In this document: positions 1-6,363 of the stretch, piece by piece | How the letters are laid out: every line of letters begins with the position of its first letter | How positions within the stretch are numbered: position 1 is the stretch's first letter | NCBI GenBank assembly: GCA_910587495.1 | Contig: CAJUMT010000168.1 | Location: forward strand, 1-7,624 | DNA length: 7,624 nucleotides | Reading direction: 5' to 3' | From: an uncultured Lachnospiraceae bacterium | Lineage (GTDB): Bacteria; Bacillota_A; Clostridia; Lachnospirales; Lachnospiraceae | Made by a program: the position numbers and the translations under genes | Notes under the pieces: model-generated | Told to the model about the DNA's origin: nothing | Database searches by the model: none | Seen by the model: the letters and a program-made list of their open reading frames with translations, nothing else

Positions 1-679
1 ATGTTCTGGTCAGATACACCCCGTTAGGCGGCAGAAGTTTGTCCGGCGGCGGAATCAGATTGGTGGTAGGAAGGCCTAAGGTTCTGCCGATCTGCCTTCC
101 GTGCAGCACTTCCCCACAGACAAAATACGGATATCCCAGCAATTCGTTCGCTAACGGAATGTTTCCTTCATAGAGAGCTTCCCGCACATAAGTGCTGCTG
201 ATATCCCTGCCATGGCTTTCTTCTTTTTCTATGACGTCCACCGCAAAACCCAGTCTCTTCCCCATATCTTTAAGAAGACGGACGTCTCCTTTTCTCTGAT
301 AGCCGAAACGAAAGTCTTTTCCCACCGCCACAAAGCCGACATGAAGCTGTCTAAAAAGTACTTCTTCCACAAATGTCTCCGGTTCCATATGAGCAATTTC
401 CGGTACGAAAGGACACTCTAAAAGCCTGTCGATGCCTGCTGCCTCCAGCATATCTCTTCGTTCCTTATTTGTCATAATATTCTGAGAGGACAATCCCTGC
501 AGCATCCGGGTAGGATTTTTTTCAAAAGTAAATATAGTAGCAAGTAGGCCTTTCTCCTTCTGCTGCAGTACATATCGGATTAATTTTTGATGCCCTCTGT
601 GAAGCCCGTCGAACTTACCAAGACTCACCGCCGAAACTTTATCAATATGAAATTGTGTTGTTCCTGTCACATAGTCCAT
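1..679 (-). CDS. ribF: Bifunctional riboflavin kinase/FAD synthetase RibF (3' end beyond window)
   Basis: Converts riboflavin to FMN and FMN to FAD in the cytoplasm. My translation from the ATG at 677-679 begins MDYVTGTTQFHIDKV and stays open for 226 codons to the window edge; the family is usually about 300-320 residues, so roughly the last quarter is missing. The N-terminal nucleotidyltransferase domain is complete: the GKFDGLHRGHQ motif (residues 21-31) carries the HxGH-type nucleotide-binding signature, GKDFRFG lies at 120-126, and DISSTYVREAL at 159-169. The riboflavin kinase domain begins near residue 185 with GRQIGRTLGLPTTNL (194-208), which includes the PTxN motif. The gene starts 10 bases after the truB stop behind only a weak GAGAG-like ribosome binding site, and no FMN riboswitch can fit in that gap, so it probably depends on readthrough from the operon. 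Function is clear; only the C-terminus is unseen. Confidence 0.95.
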   Translation of the reverse strand, partial: MDYVTGTTQFHIDKVSAVSLGKFDGLHRGHQKLIRYVLQQKEKGLLATIFTFEKNPTRMLQGLSSQNIMTNKERRDMLEAAGIDRLLECPFVPEIAHMEPETFVEEVLFRQLHVGFVAVGKDFRFGYQRKGDVRLLKDMGKRLGFAVDVIEKEESHGRDISSTYVREALYEGNIPLANELLGYPYFVCGEVLHGRQIGRTLGLPTTNLIPPPDKLLPPNGVYLTRT

Positions 680-689
680 CGTTTTCTCT

Positions 690-1586
690 CTATTTTCCGT
701 AAAACATTTTCACCGGTCGATAAGAATGTCTCTCCTGATCATACCGGTAAATTCCGATAAACCGACCTTCCTGGTCATATACGCGGACTTCTCCCAAAGC
801 CTCGCTTTCCTGTTCCACATCTGATTTTTTAAACGGATTGCCGTTATACCCAAGTTTCTGACTTTCCTCTTTTAATGTCACAGACGCAAGTCCTTTAAAT
901 ACTTCGTCCACCGACTGGATAATCTCATCTAGCCTGCCTTCGTCTCTTAACTTTTCCACTTCTGAAAGTGTAACGCTTCTTTCAAGGCAAAACATACCCG
1001 ACCTGGTCCGCAAGAGGCGCTCCATGCAGCCGTGGCAGCCCAGCTTTTCACCAATATCATGGCACAAAGTTCGGATATAAGTTCCTTTGGAGCAGGAAAC
1101 AGACATTCGCACCCTGGGCAGATCCATATCCAGTATTTCAATTTGATGGATCCTGACCTGGCGAGGTTTACGCTCTACTTCTTTTCCGGCACGGGCCAGG
1201 TCGCACAACTTCTGCCCGTTTACTTTCAGCGCGGAATACATGGGCGGCACCTGGGCATATTCTCCCACAAAGCTCATGATCGCTTCTTTTACCTGCTCCT
1301 CCAAAACAGATACTTCCGACCGTTCCATGACCGCGCCTGTAGTATCCTGGGTATCTGTAGATTGTCCTAAGAGCAGCACTGTTTCATAGATTTTATCCCT
1401 GTCCGTCAACAGATCGCACAGCTTAGTACCTTTTCCCAAACATACAGGAAGGACCCCCTCCGCTTCCGGGTCAAGAGTCCCTGTATGCCCGATCTTTTTC
1501 TGTTTCAATATACCGCGCAGCTTTGCCACCACATCATGGGAAGTAAAGCCTCGTTCCTTATAAATATTAATAATCCCGTCCTTCAC
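690..1586 (-). CDS. truB: tRNA pseudouridine(55) synthase TruB
   Basis: Isomerises U55 in the T-loop of tRNAs to pseudouridine. The 298-residue product has the family's normal length. Visible motifs are GHTGTLDPEAEGVL (33-46) with catalytic Asp39, the conserved active-site Tyr67 in DKIYETV, the substrate loop YSALKVNGQKL (117-127), and CSKGTYIRT (165-173) with Arg172. The C-terminal part from about residue 230 (GNPF..., GRFIGIY) fits the small PUA-like domain. The start is GTG, not ATG (1584-1586): the preceding AGGAG lies five bases upstream and the downstream sequence DGIINIYKERGFTSHDVV aligns with the usual N-terminus, so no later start makes sense. The GTG overlaps the nrnA stop as GTGA, implying translational coupling. 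The gene ends 10 bases before ribF, the usual truB-ribF pairing in Bacillota. Confidence 0.98.
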   Translation of the reverse strand: MKDGIINIYKERGFTSHDVVAKLRGILKQKKIGHTGTLDPEAEGVLPVCLGKGTKLCDLLTDRDKIYETVLLLGQSTDTQDTTGAVMERSEVSVLEEQVKEAIMSFVGEYAQVPPMYSALKVNGQKLCDLARAGKEVERKPRQVRIHQIEILDMDLPRVRMSVSCSKGTYIRTLCHDIGEKLGCHGCMERLLRTRSGMFCLERSVTLSEVEKLRDEGRLDEIIQSVDEVFKGLASVTLKEESQKLGYNGNPFKKSDVEQESEALGEVRVYDQEGRFIGIYRYDQERHSYRPVKMFYGK

Positions 1587-2545
1587 TGTTTCTCCTGATT
1601 TAACTGATGTTCGATATGTAAAGTCAGATTATTGACAATGTCATGGAAAGTTCCTTTCATGGATACGCCCGCTGCCCGCTTATGCCCGCCGCCTCCAAAA
1701 TAAGAAGCAACAGCGTTCACATCCACCAGATCTTTAGATCGCAGGGATACTTTATATTCCATATTCCCTGTCTGGTACAAAAAGATCGCGGCTTCCACGC
1801 CTTCTGTCAGTTTTAGCTGGCTGACAATCCCGTCTAACTCCACCGATGTCACGCCAAAAAAATCCATGTCTTTCTGCTTTACCAGGCTGACAATCCCTTT
1901 TCCATTCAGGATCAGCATGCTTTCTAAAAGTGCTTTCCCCAGGATCTGATTCTGAAGATAAGTCTTTTTATAAAACGTCTCTTCCAGAATATAGGTATAA
2001 GGAATCCCTTTCTCCATCAGCATGGCAGCCACACGCATAGTATCCGGAGAAGTACAACTGTACTGGAATACACCCGTATCATGGGCAATCCCCGTATACA
2101 GCGCAGCGGCAGCTTTCATGGATATCCTCTCCGAATCCATCATCTTACAAAGAACTTCGCAGGTGGAACTGGCATCCGGATTGATCTCGTTTAAGTCCGC
2201 ATATCCCGGATTGCTGATGTGATGGTCCACGCAGACAGTTTTCTTTGCGTTGTCAAAATATTCCGCGGCGCCTCCCAGCCGATCATAGGCAGCGCAGTCC
2301 ACCGCTATAAACAAATCATACTCTTTCTTTTCTCCATCCGGCGTACGGATCTTATCAAAGCCGTCCAGTATCGCGAATTTTTTATCCGGCTGTTCCAGCC
2401 AAATCTCTGCTTTTGTATGCGGAAAATTGTCCCGAATATAATTCCAAAGACCCACGCAGGCGCCTACACAGTCGCCGTCCGGTCGGATATGGCCGGATAT
2501 GGCGACTGTACCAATGCCCTGCAGTTCTGTATCAAGCTGAATCAT
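1583..2545 (-). CDS. nrnA: DHH/DHHA1 family phosphoesterase, NrnA-type oligoribonuclease/pAp phosphatase
   Basis: NrnA-type enzymes degrade oligoribonucleotides of a few bases, completing RNA turnover, and dephosphorylate 3'-phosphoadenosine 5'-phosphate. The 320-residue product has the standard length and all metal-binding motifs: GHIRPDGD (18-25; His19, Asp23, Asp25), AVDCA (81-85; Asp83), VDHH (106-109) and GIAHDTG (152-158; Asp156). The C-terminal DHHA1 domain carries the substrate motif GGGGHKRAAG (284-293). The ATG at 2543-2545 overlaps the rbfA stop as ATGA, with GAGGG (2552-2556) six bases upstream. Its place between rbfA and truB is the normal one in many Firmicutes. Which substrate dominates (nanoRNA, pAp or pApA) cannot be read from the sequence. 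A perfect 10-base tandem duplication covers the first metal motif and is listed separately. Confidence 0.93.
   Translation of the reverse strand: MIQLDTELQGIGTVAISGHIRPDGDCVGACVGLWNYIRDNFPHTKAEIWLEQPDKKFAILDGFDKIRTPDGEKKEYDLFIAVDCAAYDRLGGAAEYFDNAKKTVCVDHHISNPGYADLNEINPDASSTCEVLCKMMDSERISMKAAAALYTGIAHDTGVFQYSCTSPDTMRVAAMLMEKGIPYTYILEETFYKKTYLQNQILGKALLESMLILNGKGIVSLVKQKDMDFFGVTSVELDGIVSQLKLTEGVEAAIFLYQTGNMEYKVSLRSKDLVDVNAVASYFGGGGHKRAAGVSMKGTFHDIVNNLTLHIEHQLNQEKQ
1592..1596 (-). promoter_or_regulatory. Ribosome binding site of truB (AGGAG)
   Basis: AGGAG sits five bases upstream of the GTG start of truB, inside the last codons of nrnA (the Gln-Glu-Lys-Gln end). It supports initiation at the non-ATG codon and, with the GTGA overlap, suggests that ribosomes finishing nrnA restart on truB. 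Confidence 0.75.
2484..2503. repeat. Perfect tandem 10-mer within nrnA motif I
   Basis: CGGATATGGC occurs twice in direct succession on the plus strand. It encodes part of the AISGHIRPDG stretch of NrnA. The unit length is not a multiple of three, so gain or loss of one copy would shift the reading frame near residue 20. Confidence 0.85.
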
Positions 2546-2940
2546 TCTATACCCTCTTCTTTGTTATCTTCGTCTGCGTTCCTGCCGCTTTCTCCTATTA
2601 CTTCGTCAATCCGCCTGGACATATTGACGCCGTATTCGATGGATTGGTCCGGAATAAAGATGATCTCCGGCGTATTGCGAAGATTCAGTTCCCGGGCAAG
2701 CTGGCGGCGGATATAGCCCACCGCGCTTTTAAGCCCTTCTACCGTAGCATTTTTTGCATTTTCATCCCCTAACACGCTGATATAAGCTTTGCATGTCTTA
2801 AGATCCGGAGCCACAGACACCTGCACCACGGAAGTTAAGGGACTGACGCGGGGATCTTTAATTTCTCCCCGTATAATCTCCGACAGCACTTTTTGTACTT
2901 CTCCGTTGACGCGGGTATTCTTTATACTGTTTTTTCTCAT
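2542..2940 (-). CDS. rbfA: 30S ribosome-binding factor RbfA
   Basis: Binds the 30S subunit during late assembly and helps mature the 5' end region of 16S rRNA; it is also a cold-adaptation factor in the species studied. The 132-residue product matches the family (about 115-135). The single KH-like fold is recognisable from RVNGEVQKVLSEIIRGEIKD (10-29), VSVAPDLKTCKAYISVLG (41-58) and the C-terminal helix region LRNTPEIIFIPDQSIEYG (87-104). After about residue 117 there is a short acidic tail (GRNADEDNKEEGIE), typical of a flexible end. The ATG at 2938-2940 follows the infB stop by one base; GAGGTG at 2951-2956, inside the last infB codons, is the likely ribosome binding site ten bases upstream. 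The stop overlaps the nrnA start by four bases. Confidence 0.97.
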   Translation of the reverse strand: MRKNSIKNTRVNGEVQKVLSEIIRGEIKDPRVSPLTSVVQVSVAPDLKTCKAYISVLGDENAKNATVEGLKSAVGYIRRQLARELNLRNTPEIIFIPDQSIEYGVNMSRRIDEVIGESGRNADEDNKEEGIE

Positions 2941-2941
2941 T

Positions 2942-5770
2942 CTATCTTGGCACCTCTACCATTATATATCCTTCTACAATATCCAATTCCTGAATATCGT
3001 TGAACTTATCAAATACCAGGCCGCATTCAAACCCGGCTTTTACTTCTTTTACATCGTCCTTAAAACGCTTCAGAGACGCTAAATCTCCTTCGTAGATTTG
3101 TTTGCCTTCTCTGGAGATACGGACTTTGCAGTTTCTCTGGAGCATACCGTCCAGTACATAGGAACCTGCAATATTGCCCACACCGGAAGCTTTGAAGATC
3201 TGGCGAATCTCCGCATGGCCGATGATTTTTTCCTCGAAAATCGGATCCAACATACCTTTCATCGCCCGTTCCACATCCGCAATAGCGTCGTAGATGACAC
3301 GATACAGGCGCAAATCCACTTTCTCCCGCTCTGCGGTTTCTTTTGCCGTAGCGTCGGCTTTTACATTAAATCCAATAATAATGGCGCTGGACGCGCTTGC
3401 CAAAGAGACATCGGATTCGTTGATCGCGCCCACGGCTCCGTGGATACATTTTACCACTACCTCTTCGTTGGACAGTTTAAGGAGCGATTGCTTGACCGCC
3501 TCCACCGAACCCGCCACGTCTGCTTTGATCACAAGATTCAGTTCTTTTAAATTGCCGGACTGAATTTGAGAATACAGATCGTCCAGAGACATTTTAAGCT
3601 TCGTATCTTCCAGCATCTTCTCTCTGCTTTCCTTAATAAAGGTCTCTGCAAAGGTTCTTGCCTCTTTATCGGTCTGCGGAGATACGAATATCTCTCCCGC
3701 CATGGGTACGTCATTTAAACCGAGAATCTCCACTGGCATGGACGGACCTGCTTCTTTGACTCTGCGTCCTTTGTGGTCCATCATAGCGCGGACTTTGCCA
3801 TATGACGCGCCTGCCGCAATGAAATCTCCCACATGAAGCGTACCTTTCTGCACCAGCACGGTGGCAACCGGACCTTTTCCTTTGTCCAGCTCTGCCTCTA
3901 TAACGATACCTCTTGCCTGGCGTTTCGGATTGGCTTTAAGTTCCATCACATCGGCAGTCAGAAGCACCATATCCAGAAGATTGTCAAGACCTTCTTTGGA
4001 TTTGGCGGAAACCGGTACGCAGATGGTACTCCCGCCCCAGTCTTCCGCGACCAGGCCGTACTCGGTCAGCTCCTGTTTTACCTTATCTACATTGGCGCCC
4101 GGCTTGTCGATCTTGTTGATGGCAACGACGATCTCCACATCCGCCGCTTTCGCATGACTGATCGCCTCTACGGTCTGGGGTTTTACGCCGTCATCGGCAG
4201 CGACCACCAGGATCGCAATATCGGTAGAGCTGGCGCCGCGCATACGCATGGCAGTAAACGCTTCATGGCCTGGCGTATCCAAAAATGTAATTTTCCGGTC
4301 TCCGACAGATACCATATAAGCGCCTATATGCTGGGTAATGCCTCCGGCTTCTTTATCTGTCACATGGGTATCGCGGATCGCGTCCAAAAGAGAAGTTTTA
4401 CCATGGTCTACATGACCCATAACACAAACTACCGGCGCTCTGGATACCAGTGTCTCTTCTGCATCTTCCTGGTCTTCCAGCATCTTGCCGATTACGTCTT
4501 CCTTTTCTTCCGGTTCCGGATCAAAATTATATTCCAGTGCAATTTCCCCTGCGGACTCAAAGTCCAGCTCGGAATTAACCGTCAGCATCTTTCCGCTTAA
4601 AAACAGCTTCTTAATAATTGCGGAAGGCTGAATTTTCATACGCTCCGCCAGGTCCGCAATGCTGATGCTCTCAGGAAGCGGAAGTTTCTTTGGTTCCAAA
4701 TCTTCCTTTTTCGGCGCAACGGGGCGGGTCTCCGGTTTTATGAACCTGCCCGGCTTATTTTTCAGTTTACTGATATCCGCGTCCTTATACTGCTTTTCCT
4801 GCTTCTGATGGCTGCGGTTATCATATCTTCTGCCTTCCGGTTTGGCTTCTACAGGCGTCTCAAAAGCTTTATTCATCTGACGCCCAAGGGTATTTCTTCC
4901 ACCCTGGCCGCCCCTGTTATCCGGGCGTCCTCCCTGGGGACGATCTGTACTGCGATTACGATTAAAGCCCTGACGGTCTCCTGTATTATTTCGCCCGTCC
5001 TGACGTCCTCCCTGGGGACGATCTGTGTTACGATTATAGTTTGGCCTGTCAGAGCCTGTGTTATTCCTGTTATAATTCGGACGGTCTCCTGTATTATTCC
5101 GTCCATCCTGACGATTTCCCTGGGGACGGTCTGTGCTGCGGTTACGGTTAAAGTTCTGCCGCTCCCTTGCGCCGCTTCTGTCGCTTCTGTCCGTCCGGTC
5201 GCCCTTGTCGCTTCTTTGCCCCTGACCACTGCGATTCTCAGAGCGGCCGTTCTGGGGGCGCTCCTGTCGTCCGCTGTTTGGACGATCCGTGTCTTGATTT
5301 TTGTTTTCCTGACGCATAAGCGGACGATTTTCCGCCTTTATTTCAGGTTTCTTCGCTTCTGTCTTCTGGGGTTCTTTTTTCACTTCCGCTTTCGGCTCCT
5401 GCGCTGTTGTGCGCTCACGCTTTTGCTGCGGACGCTCCAAAGACGGCTTACGGGGCTGCCTGCGCTCCGGACTTTTCCTGTCCCGACTGTTCTCCGGATT
5501 GTGTACTACAATAAATTTTTTCTTTTTCTGAACAGGCTTTGCTTCCTTTGAAGCCTCTTTTTGCGGCTCCTGCTCTGCCGCCTGCTGCTTTTCTGCCGGT
5601 GCTTCCGACTTGCCAACGGCAGCGCGCACCAACGATGCCTGATTATCTTCCAGTGTTGCCATATGTGTTGTCACCTCAATATTTTTCTCTGCCAGTACGG
5701 CCATGATCTCTTTACTTGTTTTGTTCAGTTCCTTCGCGAGTTCATACACGCGGATATTCTTACTCGACAT
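2942..5770 (-). CDS. infB: Translation initiation factor IF2
   Basis: GTPase that brings fMet-tRNA to the 30S subunit and promotes 50S joining. I place the start at the ATG of 5768-5770 (product begins MSSKNIRVYELAKELNKTSK, 942 residues) because the IF2 N-terminal domain begins there and GGAGG lies eight bases upstream. The frame stays open 71 codons further, but that stretch lies inside ylxQ and does not resemble IF2. Order: first IF2_N domain (about 1-52); basic, disordered linker (about 55-345); second IF2_N domain (SISIADLAERMKIQPSAIIK, 368-387); G domain with GHVDHGKTS (452-460), GITQHIGAY (477-485), DTPGH (498-502), NKID (552-555) and SAKS (588-591); then domains II, III and IV to the terminal EVPR. 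All GTPase motifs are intact. At 942 residues it exceeds the Bacillus protein (about 716) because of the linker. It overlaps ylxQ by 11 bases. Confidence 0.98.
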   Translation of the reverse strand: MSSKNIRVYELAKELNKTSKEIMAVLAEKNIEVTTHMATLEDNQASLVRAAVGKSEAPAEKQQAAEQEPQKEASKEAKPVQKKKKFIVVHNPENSRDRKSPERRQPRKPSLERPQQKRERTTAQEPKAEVKKEPQKTEAKKPEIKAENRPLMRQENKNQDTDRPNSGRQERPQNGRSENRSGQGQRSDKGDRTDRSDRSGARERQNFNRNRSTDRPQGNRQDGRNNTGDRPNYNRNNTGSDRPNYNRNTDRPQGGRQDGRNNTGDRQGFNRNRSTDRPQGGRPDNRGGQGGRNTLGRQMNKAFETPVEAKPEGRRYDNRSHQKQEKQYKDADISKLKNKPGRFIKPETRPVAPKKEDLEPKKLPLPESISIADLAERMKIQPSAIIKKLFLSGKMLTVNSELDFESAGEIALEYNFDPEPEEKEDVIGKMLEDQEDAEETLVSRAPVVCVMGHVDHGKTSLLDAIRDTHVTDKEAGGITQHIGAYMVSVGDRKITFLDTPGHEAFTAMRMRGASSTDIAILVVAADDGVKPQTVEAISHAKAADVEIVVAINKIDKPGANVDKVKQELTEYGLVAEDWGGSTICVPVSAKSKEGLDNLLDMVLLTADVMELKANPKRQARGIVIEAELDKGKGPVATVLVQKGTLHVGDFIAAGASYGKVRAMMDHKGRRVKEAGPSMPVEILGLNDVPMAGEIFVSPQTDKEARTFAETFIKESREKMLEDTKLKMSLDDLYSQIQSGNLKELNLVIKADVAGSVEAVKQSLLKLSNEEVVVKCIHGAVGAINESDVSLASASSAIIIGFNVKADATAKETAEREKVDLRLYRVIYDAIADVERAMKGMLDPIFEEKIIGHAEIRQIFKASGVGNIAGSYVLDGMLQRNCKVRISREGKQIYEGDLASLKRFKDDVKEVKAGFECGLVFDKFNDIQELDIVEGYIMVEVPR
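4901..5155 (-). repeat. Imperfect Arg/Asn/Gly-rich repeats in the IF2 linker
   Basis: Within infB, residues about 206-290 consist of repeated blocks such as DRPQG, RQDGRNNTGDR and NYNRN. DRPQG-type blocks recur at residues 214, 250 and 276. At DNA level, CCCTGGGGACG starts at 4932, 5010 and 5118, giving spacings of 78 and 108 bases. The GACGGTCTCCTGTATTATT stretch recurs 108 bases apart (4972 and 5080). All spacings are multiples of three, so the frame is kept, and copies differ at scattered positions. The composition predicts intrinsic disorder and RNA affinity. Confidence 0.9.
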
Positions 5771-6098
5771 ACTTACCGCCTCCAATACCTGATTCTTGAT
5801 TAAACCGGCGGATTGCCGCCATGGCCAGCCCTTCATCTTCGATGGCAGCCGACACCCTGGCTTCTTTCCCGCAAGCTGCTCCCAATTCTTCTCTGCTTCC
5901 CAGAAAATACAGCGGCACTTTATAGTAAGTACAAATGTTGCGAAAATTCTCGCTGGAGCGCTCGGAGGCATCTTCTGACACAAACACCAGCTTCGCCCTT
6001 TTTTTTCTTATGGATCTCTCCACTCCAAACTCCCCGCTTACAGCCTTTCCCGCCCTGGTCGCCAGACCGAGATAAGCCAGAATTTTACTTTTCTGCAA
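5760..6098 (-). CDS. ylxQ: L7Ae/L30e-family RNA-binding protein YlxQ
   Basis: A small L7Ae-family protein of the type that binds RNA kink-turns and associates with ribosomes in Bacillus; its exact cellular role is still poorly defined. Visible motifs are LGLATRAGKAVSGEF (10-24), the strand and loop RAKLVFVSEDAS (34-45), CTYYKVPLYFLGSREELG (56-73) and CGKEARVSAAIEDEG (76-90), covering the single domain. I prefer the TTG start at 6096-6098 (112 residues). It gives the same spacing from the start to LGLA as I recall for the Bacillus protein, and AAGGAG lies ten bases upstream. Alternatives are ATG at 6128 (10 residues longer, AGGA five bases upstream) and ATG at 6167, which is unlikely. With TTG the overlap with ylxR is 14 bases. 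The 3' end overlaps infB by 11 bases, and infB's ribosome binding site lies within it. Confidence 0.93.
   Translation of the reverse strand: MQKSKILAYLGLATRAGKAVSGEFGVERSIRKKRAKLVFVSEDASERSSENFRNICTYYKVPLYFLGSREELGAACGKEARVSAAIEDEGLAMAAIRRFNQESGIGGGKYVE
5779..5783 (-). promoter_or_regulatory. Ribosome binding site of infB (GGAGG)
   Basis: GGAGG lies eight bases upstream of the ATG at 5768-5770 and is embedded in the Gly-Gly codons near the end of ylxQ. It decides the infB start in favour of MSSKN over the upstream in-frame ATG near 5983, which lies deep inside ylxQ. Confidence 0.85.
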
Positions 6099-6363
6099 GC
6101 TTTCCAATCTCCTTTTCAAGGTTGTCATAAATTTCCTGTGAGACTCCCGTCTTAAGCGCCCGTTCAAGTCCTTTTGACTTTACTGCTTTTGCAAAGCAGT
6201 CCGGATTGCCGCACAAATAGGCGCCCCGCCCATTCTTTCTGCCGGTCGTATCCAGCAAAATCTCATTATCCGTCGTCCGCAAAATCCTTATCATGTCCCT
6301 TTTGCTTTTCATTTCGCCGCATCCGATGCACTGCCGCATGGGTATTTTTCTTACTACACTCAT
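6085..6363 (-). CDS. ylxR: YlxR family RNA-associated protein (RNase P modulator RnpM)
   Basis: A 92-residue YlxR (DUF448) protein. In Bacillus subtilis the homologue has been reported to bind the RNase P RNA and modulate the enzyme, hence the name RnpM; that function is carried over here by homology only. Seen in the sequence: RKIPMRQCIGC (5-15) near the N-terminus, the signature GRKNGRGAYLC (41-51), and a Lys/Arg-rich helix KAVKSKGLERALK (59-71), consistent with RNA binding. Cys12, Cys15, Cys51 and Cys56 form two pairs that could hold a zinc ion. The ATG at 6361-6363 overlaps the nusA stop as ATGA, with AGGA nine bases upstream, so translation is probably coupled to nusA. The family regularly sits between nusA and infB, as here. 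Confidence 0.95.
   Translation of the reverse strand: MSVVRKIPMRQCIGCGEMKSKRDMIRILRTTDNEILLDTTGRKNGRGAYLCGNPDCFAKAVKSKGLERALKTGVSQEIYDNLEKEIGKLAEK
6109..6114 (-). promoter_or_regulatory. Probable ribosome binding site of ylxQ (AAGGAG)
   Basis: AAGGAG occurs inside ylxR, ten bases upstream of the TTG at 6096-6098. It is the strongest Shine-Dalgarno-like match near the ylxQ start. If used, it favours the TTG over the ATG at 6128, which lies upstream of this site. Confidence 0.55.

Noticed and set aside
212..421. Plus-strand open frame of 69 codons at the low-coordinate end
   Set aside because: It lies wholly antisense to ribF, whose minus-strand frame is intact and carries conserved motifs through this region.
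3833..4600. Plus-strand open frame of 255 codons opposite the IF2 GTPase domain
   Set aside because: The minus strand here encodes the fully conserved G domain of IF2. The antisense product has no recognisable motif and no supporting context.
4873..5229. Minus-strand open frame of 118 codons in another frame within the IF2 linker
   Set aside because: It is an out-of-frame reading of the same repeats; the repetitive pattern of its product mirrors the DNA repeats rather than a real protein.
5315..5340. Internal IF2 start at Met152, like the shorter IF2 forms of E. coli
   Set aside because: The ATG at 5315-5317 has an AAAGGCGG-like match upstream, but the spacing of about 13-14 bases is long and nothing else supports initiation there.
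4808..5551. Long plus-strand open frame of 247 codons opposite the IF2 linker
   Set aside because: It is antisense to the repetitive, GC-biased linker of infB. Its translation is low-complexity hydrophobic residues created by reading Arg/Gly/Asn codons backwards, and it has no good ribosome binding site or recognisable domain.
5771..5983. 71-codon N-terminal extension of IF2
   Set aside because: The frame is open up to an ATG near 5983, but this region is the 3' half of ylxQ in another frame. The IF2_N domain begins at MSSKN directly after a strong GGAGG.
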